NCBI GenBank assembly: GCA_900551505.1
Contig: URWK01000028.1
Coordinates: 1 to 10,576, forward strand
Direction: 5' to 3'
Origin: an uncultured Ruminococcus sp.
Lineage (GTDB): Bacteria; Bacillota; Clostridia; Oscillospirales; Ruminococcaceae
DNA: 10,576 bases
Shown piece by piece: positions 6,393 through 10,576 of the stretch. Under the pieces are notes generated by a model. That model did not search any database, had not been told where the DNA came from, and saw only the letters and a program-made list of their open reading frames with translations. The stretch's first letter is position 1. Every line of letters begins with the position of its first letter. A program made the position numbers and the translations under genes.

Positions 6393-7163
6393 ATGGTTTT
6401 AATGGTTGATATAGGCAATACAAATATAGTTCTCGGGGCGTATGATAATGATAAATTGCTGTTTTCGGCAAGAATGGAAACTAAAGTTTCAAAAACCGAT
6501 GACGAATATTCAATTAATCTGCTCAATATCTTGCATCTTTATGAAATAAACCCCAGAGATTTCGAGGGCGTGGCGATTTCTTCAGTAGTTCCGAGGCTTA
6601 CACCTGTCATGAAGAACGCAATAAAAAGGGTTACGGGCTGTGAAGCGATTTCTGTTTCCCAGGATTTGGACACAGGGCTTAAAATCAAAATGAAAGACCC
6701 TACAACCATAGGTGCGGACAGGATTTGCGGGGCGGTTTCCGCTATAAAGAAGTATTCCGTGCCGTGTATAATCTTCGATATGGGAACAGCTACCACGATT
6801 TGTGCGATTGACAGAGAGGGGAATTATTTAGGCGGTTCGATTATGCCGGGGGTGTATACTTCCTTAAATGCCCTTGTTTCGCACACTGCACAACTTCCGC
6901 AAGTAAATCTTGACAAATTTTCGGGCGAAGTCATCGGTTCAAGCACCAAAGAAGCCATGCGTTCCGGAATAATCATCGGCACGGCAAGCATGATGGATGG
7001 AATGATTGAACGATATAAAGAGAAATTGGGTGAGAACCTGACGGTGATAGCAACGGGAGGACTTGCAAGACTTATTACCAGGTACAGTAAAAGCAAGATA
7101 GTTATTGACGAAAACCTTTTACTTGACGGATTACTTGAAATATATAGCAAGAATAAAGCATAA
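6393..7163 (+). CDS. coaX: Type III pantothenate kinase
   Basis: CoaX phosphorylates pantothenate (vitamin B5) to 4'-phosphopantothenate, the first step of coenzyme A synthesis, in the cytosol. It belongs to the ASKHA fold, not the P-loop CoaA family. Type III enzymes are known to need a monovalent cation and to resist feedback by CoA. From the ATG the protein has 256 residues, the usual length. Visible motifs are DIGNTN (6-11, phosphate loop with catalytic Asp6), IGADR (106-110), DMGTAT (129-134) and GGSIMPG (147-153). No frameshift or missing key residue was seen. It lies directly behind the tuf terminator with no clear promoter of its own, and is followed by a 259-nt gap. Codon use (many AAA and ATA) is much less biased than in tuf, so expression is likely modest. 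Confidence 0.96.
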   Translation: MVLMVDIGNTNIVLGAYDNDKLLFSARMETKVSKTDDEYSINLLNILHLYEINPRDFEGVAISSVVPRLTPVMKNAIKRVTGCEAISVSQDLDTGLKIKMKDPTTIGADRICGAVSAIKKYSVPCIIFDMGTATTICAIDREGNYLGGSIMPGVYTSLNALVSHTAQLPQVNLDKFSGEVIGSSTKEAMRSGIIIGTASMMDGMIERYKEKLGENLTVIATGGLARLITRYSKSKIVIDENLLLDGLLEIYSKNKA

Positions 7164-7294
7164 ATTAATAAAAAATTATGAAACAGAGAATAAAAGGTGT
7201 ATTGATAAAGATGCCTTCATAAAAGTTGTGCAATATTCACAGTTATTACTACAAAATTTATTATTGTTTTTTTAGGCATTTATAACAAACAGCC

Positions 7295-7323
7295 TTGATT
7301 TTTTCGGAAGGTTATAGTATAAT
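7295..7323 (+). promoter_or_regulatory. Promoter of the rsmH-led division/cell wall cluster
   Basis: TTGATT (7295-7300), a 17-nt spacer and a perfect TATAAT (7318-7323). Transcription should start near 7330, leaving a leader of about 93 nt before rsmH. The preceding AT-rich stretch 7164-7294 shows no gene, and only a long-range ATGCCT (7211-7216) / AGGCAT (7274-7279) complement of doubtful meaning. Confidence 0.85.
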
Positions 7324-7363
7324 GTTTATGGTAGCAGTAAAAGAATGGCAAGTTATACCATGA

Positions 7364-7390
7364 ACGCCGAAAAGGCGTGTTTTCTTTTTC
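7364..7390 (+). terminator. Attenuator-like hairpin in the rsmH leader
   Basis: ACGCC (7364-7368) and GGCGT (7374-7378) close a GAAAA loop and are followed by GTTTTCTTTTTC. This is the layout of a short intrinsic terminator, placed between the promoter (7295-7323) and the rsmH SD (AAAGGA, 7406-7411). An upstream pair ATGGTA (7328-7333) / TACCAT (7356-7361) lies just before it. The stem is only 5 bp, so efficiency is uncertain. It may act as a leader attenuator. Confidence 0.45.
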
Positions 7391-7422
7391 TGTTACAAAT
7401 TATCCAAAGGAACTGAAAGCTT

Positions 7423-8343
7423 ATGGAATTTTCGCACATTTCCGTTTTACTCAATGAAACTATTGAAGGACTTGCCATAAAACCGGAAGGAATTTACGTT
7501 GACGGTACAGCCGGTGGTGCAGGCCATTCGAGAAAAATCGCTGAAAAGCTTACAACAGGTCGGCTTATAGCCATAGACCGTGACCCTGACGCAGTTCAGG
7601 TAGCCACTGAAAGACTGAAGGGCTTCAATGCTACCGTTGTACAGGCAAATTATTCCGAAATCGCATCTATTCTCAGAGAACTTGAAATTGACGGCGTTGA
7701 CGGAATACTGCTTGACCTTGGGGTTTCTTCCCATCAGCTTGACACGGGCGAACGGGGTTTCTCTTATAATATCAATGCTCCGCTTGATATGCGTATGAGT
7801 CAATCGGGAATAAGTGCCAAAGATATTGTGAATGAATATTCGCAGGAACAGCTTTCAAAAATCATTTTTGAATACGGTGAGGAGAAATTCGCAAGGAAAA
7901 TAGCAGATAATATTATCAAGGAAAGACAGGAAAAACCTATTGAAACAACCTTTGAGCTTGCCGAGATAATCAAAAAAAGTATCCCTGCGAAGTTCAAACG
8001 TGAGAAAAACCCTTGTAAAAAGACATTCCAAGCGATAAGAATTGCTGTTAACGGTGAACTTGACCATCTTTCAAATTGCATAGATGATGCGTTTGACTGC
8101 CTTAATAGTGGGGGAAGGCTTGCAATAATAACGTTTCATTCTTTGGAGGACAGAATTGTCAAACAACACTTTGCGGAACTTTGCAAAGGCTGTATTTGTC
8201 CACCTGATTTCCCACAATGCGTCTGTGGCAGAACACCAAGAGGCAAACTCATAAACAGAAAGCCTATTGAAGCATCAGAACAGGAAATTGAGGCAAATAA
8301 CAGAAGCAGAACCGCAAAGCTCAGGATTATAGAAAGGATATAG
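7423..8343 (+). CDS. rsmH: 16S rRNA (cytosine-1402 N4)-methyltransferase
   Basis: RsmH (MraW) uses S-adenosylmethionine to methylate N4 of C1402 in 16S rRNA, near the P site of the 30S subunit. The 306-residue length is typical. Visible signatures are the SAM-binding DGTAGGAGHS (27-36), IDRDPDA (51-57), LLDLGVSSHQLD (96-107), FSYNINAPLDMRM (113-125), KKTFQAIRIAVNGEL (199-213) and ITFHSLEDR (236-244), then the Cys-rich CKGCICPPDFPQCVCGR (254-270) and RSRTAKLR (294-301). The N-terminal HISVLLNE replaces the usual H-x-PVLL-x-E, a small deviation. The SD AAAGGA ends 11 nt before the ATG, a rather loose fit, but family alignment supports this start. It leads rsmH-ftsL-pbp; the mraZ gene commonly found upstream is absent here. 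Confidence 0.97.
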   Translation: MEFSHISVLLNETIEGLAIKPEGIYVDGTAGGAGHSRKIAEKLTTGRLIAIDRDPDAVQVATERLKGFNATVVQANYSEIASILRELEIDGVDGILLDLGVSSHQLDTGERGFSYNINAPLDMRMSQSGISAKDIVNEYSQEQLSKIIFEYGEEKFARKIADNIIKERQEKPIETTFELAEIIKKSIPAKFKREKNPCKKTFQAIRIAVNGELDHLSNCIDDAFDCLNSGGRLAIITFHSLEDRIVKQHFAELCKGCICPPDFPQCVCGRTPRGKLINRKPIEASEQEIEANNRSRTAKLRIIERI

Positions 8344-8351
8344 GTGCTGAC

Positions 8352-8819
8352 ATGGCAAGAACCAACACGGCTTATAAGCACGAGGAACAACAACAGCACT
8401 CCGTTGCACGGCAGAAAAAACCAAATATATCTATGACCAGAACCGCTAAAAAAAGTAACATTTCTACTATTAAAGTTGTTCTGGCTGCGGTTTCGGTACT
8501 TATGTTACTGTTCTCTGTGATATACGGAAAAGGCGAAACCAATAAACTTTACAGCGAAATTTCAGACCTTAATACAAAGGTCGAAATGTTGCAGAGTGAA
8601 AAAGTTAGAATGCAGTCTGAAATTGAAGAAAAAATGACACTTAAAAATGTCGAAGACTATGCGGAAAATGTGCTTGGATTGAAAAAACTTAATAAATCAC
8701 AGATTGAATATATAAAAATTCAGAGCGAAGACGTTGTACAAATCCCTGTGGAAGAACAAAGCTTTTTCTCTAAGCTCAAGGACGCACTGCATAATATTGT
8801 GGAATATATAAGAGGCTGA
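8352..8819 (+). CDS. FtsL/DivIC-like single-pass membrane division protein
   Basis: This 155-residue bitopic protein has a basic, polar cytoplasmic N-terminus (1-40), one hydrophobic segment (about 40-59, IKVVLAAVSVLMLLFSVIYG) and a heptad-rich coiled coil (about 62-100) with SEISDLNTKVEMLQSEK. A short extracytoplasmic tail follows, including an ENVLGLKK motif that resembles the conserved tail segment of FtsL/DivIC proteins. FtsL recruits and activates the septal synthase complex through FtsB/DivIC. Sequence identity in this family is low, so the call rests on topology and on its place between rsmH and a class B PBP, the standard ftsL position. The ATG lies 8 nt after the rsmH stop, with only a weak AGGTG SD overlapping that stop, which suggests coupling. 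DivIC or a non-orthologous coiled-coil protein remains possible. Confidence 0.8.
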   Translation: MARTNTAYKHEEQQQHSVARQKKPNISMTRTAKKSNISTIKVVLAAVSVLMLLFSVIYGKGETNKLYSEISDLNTKVEMLQSEKVRMQSEIEEKMTLKNVEDYAENVLGLKKLNKSQIEYIKIQSEDVVQIPVEEQSFFSKLKDALHNIVEYIRG

Positions 8820-8921
8820 TTTAATATATATAATAACACAAATTGCAGCTACTGAAATAAATTATCGTAAAACAAGCGTATGAGAAACCATTAAAAATTG
8901 TGTTCTTATACAGAAGTTGTG

Positions 8922-8953
8922 GGGGCAGATTTTTAAAATTCTGTCCCATTTTT
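8922..8953 (+). terminator. Terminator-like hairpin between ftsL and the PBP gene
   Basis: GGGGCAGA (8922-8929) pairs with TCTGTCCC (8940-8947), 8 bp including one G-U, around a 10-nt A/T loop, and is followed by ATTTTTATT. This fits a rho-independent terminator. The next SD (AAAGGAG, 8972-8978) is only 24 nt further, and I find no good promoter between them, so the stop may be partial. A longer-range complement AACACAA (8835-8841) / TTGTGTT (8898-8904) lies upstream in the same gap. Confidence 0.65.
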
Positions 8954-8990
8954 ATTAAAAGATTAAAAAAGAAAGGAGAAAGATTGATTT

Positions 8991-10576
8991 ATGTCAAGTT
9001 TGCCGACAGCTAAAATGAAACGCAGAACAAATAGTTTTTTGCTGATTGCAATACTCCTGCTCGCACTGGCACTTATAGTAAACCTGTTTAGAATTTCAGT
9101 AATACAGAATAAGGACTATCAGGAAAAAGCCAATCAAAATCAGTTCGGCTCAATAACTCTGTCAGCTCACAGAGGTTCAATATATGATGTGAATGAAAAT
9201 GTGCTTGCCCAGAGTGCAACAGTCTTTAAAATATTTCTCGACCCTAAAGCCTATCAGGAAAATATAAAGACCTTTAACGACAGAGAAGAAAAGAAAAAGG
9301 CAAGTGCAGAGAAAAAAGGCGAAGTTTATACACCCCCTGAAAAAACTTTTGAACAGGCTTTTGAAGAATTTATGATAGCGAAACTCGGAATAACAAAGGA
9401 GGATTTGGACACGGCAATTGCCAAAAACAACAGGTATGTTATTCTGAAAAGACAGGTTGAAAAGCCTGTGGCCGATGAAATAAAGGTTTTCAAGTACACT
9501 TCCGACAGTGAAAAGGAGGGTTACAACGGCATAGGAATAAAAGTAACCTGCATAGGCATTGAAGAAGACACAAAGCGTTATTACCCATTCGGAACGCTTG
9601 CGGCATCGGTCATAGGTTTTACAAACAGTGACGGCATAGGACAATACGGACTTGAAAACCAGTATAATGAATATCTTTCGGGAATAGACGGCAGAGTAAT
9701 CTCGGCACAGAATGCCCATAATGAAGAAATGCCTTACAGATATTCAAAGACATATGACCCGCAGGACGGAGATTCACTTTATCTTACACTTGACATGACG
9801 TTGCAACATTACCTTGAAAAAAGTCTTGATGAAACGGTCAAGTCGCACGGAGTAAAGGAAAGAGCTTGCGGAATAATCATGAACCCGAAAACGGGAGCTA
9901 TTCTCGCAATGGCTACAAGTCCGAGTTTCGACCTGAATGACCCTTATACAATATACGATGACGACAAGAGGGCAGAAGTTGAAAGCATTGCCGATAAAGA
10001 ACAGCAGAAAAAAGCTTACATAGAAGCAAGAGATATTCAGTGGAAGAACAAGGCGATTACAGAAACTTATTACCCCGGTTCTGTATTTAAAGTATTTACA
10101 AGTGCGGCGGGCTTTGAAGAAAACCTTATAGCCGATGATGACTTGTTCAATTGTACGGGGGAATACCTTGTAAACGGTGTACCGATTCACTGCTGGCACA
10201 GAAGCGGTCATGGTCCGCAGACTTTTATTGAAGCGATAACAAATTCATGTAACCCTGCATTTATGGAAATCGGTGCAAGGCTTGGGTCACATCTTTTCAG
10301 TGAATATTTCAAGGCTTTCGGACTGACTGAGAGAACAGGTATAGACCTTCCGAATGAAACGAAAAGTTTCTATGTTCCGGAGAGCAAAATGGGAGCGGTA
10401 GAACTTGCCTCAACATCTTTCGGTCAGACTTCAAAGATTACACCTATTGAAATGATAACAGGATATTCGGCTGTAATAAACGGCGGAAAGCTTTTGACAC
10501 CGTACATTGTAAGCAAGGTTGTGGACAGTGACGGAAATATCGTCAAGTCAAACGGTACGGTAGTTAAAAGGCAGGT
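8991..10576 (+). CDS. Class B penicillin-binding protein, FtsI/SpoVD type (3' end outside window)
   Basis: This is a septal-type D,D-transpeptidase that cross-links peptidoglycan and is the target of beta-lactams. The visible 528 residues are in one open frame to the window edge. There is a basic N-terminus, one membrane anchor (about 15-36), then the PBP dimerisation region with RGSIYD (61-66) and GLENQYNEYLSG (220-231). The transpeptidase domain follows, with TYYPGSVFK containing the SxxK motif (nucleophile Ser364, Lys367) and SCN (419-421) as the SxN motif. The KTG motif should lie beyond the edge. A charged Lys/Glu-rich linker (about 95-118) and an acidic/basic stretch (322-350) before SxxK are also seen. 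The SD AAAGGAG is 12 nt from the ATG, somewhat long. Position after rsmH-ftsL suggests FtsI; SpoVD or another paralogue cannot be excluded without the C-terminus, where SpoVD and some FtsI carry PASTA domains. Confidence 0.93.
   Translation, partial: MSSLPTAKMKRRTNSFLLIAILLLALALIVNLFRISVIQNKDYQEKANQNQFGSITLSAHRGSIYDVNENVLAQSATVFKIFLDPKAYQENIKTFNDREEKKKASAEKKGEVYTPPEKTFEQAFEEFMIAKLGITKEDLDTAIAKNNRYVILKRQVEKPVADEIKVFKYTSDSEKEGYNGIGIKVTCIGIEEDTKRYYPFGTLAASVIGFTNSDGIGQYGLENQYNEYLSGIDGRVISAQNAHNEEMPYRYSKTYDPQDGDSLYLTLDMTLQHYLEKSLDETVKSHGVKERACGIIMNPKTGAILAMATSPSFDLNDPYTIYDDDKRAEVESIADKEQQKKAYIEARDIQWKNKAITETYYPGSVFKVFTSAAGFEENLIADDDLFNCTGEYLVNGVPIHCWHRSGHGPQTFIEAITNSCNPAFMEIGARLGSHLFSEYFKAFGLTERTGIDLPNETKSFYVPESKMGAVELASTSFGQTSKITPIEMITGYSAVINGGKLLTPYIVSKVVDSDGNIVKSNGTVVKRQ

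Noticed and set aside
7164..7294. Possible terminator after coaX
   Set aside because: There is a T-run (7267-7273), but the only complement that flanks it (ATGCCT/AGGCAT) spans about 57 nt and encloses the T-run, so it is not a terminator layout.
7328..7363. Eleven-codon frame from ATG 7328 in the rsmH leader
   Set aside because: It starts only 4 nt after the -10 box, at or before the likely transcription start, and has no SD.
9177..10211. Two - strand open frames of about 145-180 codons opposite the PBP gene
   Set aside because: They lie antisense to a PBP frame with clear SxxK and SxN motifs; their translations are Phe/Cys/Tyr-rich without recognisable domains.
1..10576. CRISPR arrays, tRNA/rRNA genes, insertion sequences, phage or defence genes
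   Set aside because: No regularly spaced direct repeats, cloverleaf-like sequences, transposase motifs or defence-type domains were seen on either strand.

Overview
This AT-rich window, with all recognisable genes on the + strand, looks like an ordinary chromosomal housekeeping region of a Clostridia-type Firmicute. The likely group is the Ruminococcus/Oscillospiraceae. The reasons are strong AAGGAGG-type Shine-Dalgarno (SD) sites, sigma-A-like promoters with 17-bp spacers, an S12 with the long N-terminal insertion of Gram-positives, a BspA-like leucine-rich-repeat protein of a kind common in gut Clostridia, and a type III pantothenate kinase. The genus is inferred and cannot be proven from this window.

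Layout. (1) Positions 1-211 hold a GC-rich palindrome (64-98) of unknown nature and a promoter (148-176). (2) 212-1596 is a two-gene unit, a cytidine-deaminase-family enzyme and an LRR protein, whose stop and start codons overlap as TAATG. (3) 1647-6373 is the str-type translation cluster rpsL, rpsG, fusA, tuf. It has a strong promoter before rpsL, a hairpin-rich rpsL leader and rpsL-rpsG spacer, a second promoter before tuf, and a very strong UUCG-loop terminator after tuf. (4) 6393-7163 is coaX (first step of CoA synthesis), whose SD lies only 7 nt beyond the tuf terminator stem. (5) 7295-10576 is the start of a division and cell wall (dcw) cluster: a near-consensus promoter, a short leader with an attenuator-like hairpin, rsmH, an FtsL-like membrane protein, a terminator-like hairpin, and a class B penicillin-binding protein (FtsI/SpoVD type) that runs off the right edge. 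No mraZ gene precedes rsmH.

How the genes work together. Region 3 supplies two 30S proteins and the two main elongation GTPases. Region 5 supplies 16S rRNA methylation plus the divisome and septal peptidoglycan module. The only linking theme I can see is regulatory: three terminator-like hairpins (before coaX, rsmH and the PBP gene) sit just upstream of the next SD with no clear promoter in between, so read-through or attenuation may set expression.

I found no CRISPR array, rRNA, tRNA, insertion sequence, phage gene or convincing new multi-gene system. The most worthwhile leads are the structured leaders and spacers, the deaminase-LRR pair and the GC-rich palindrome.
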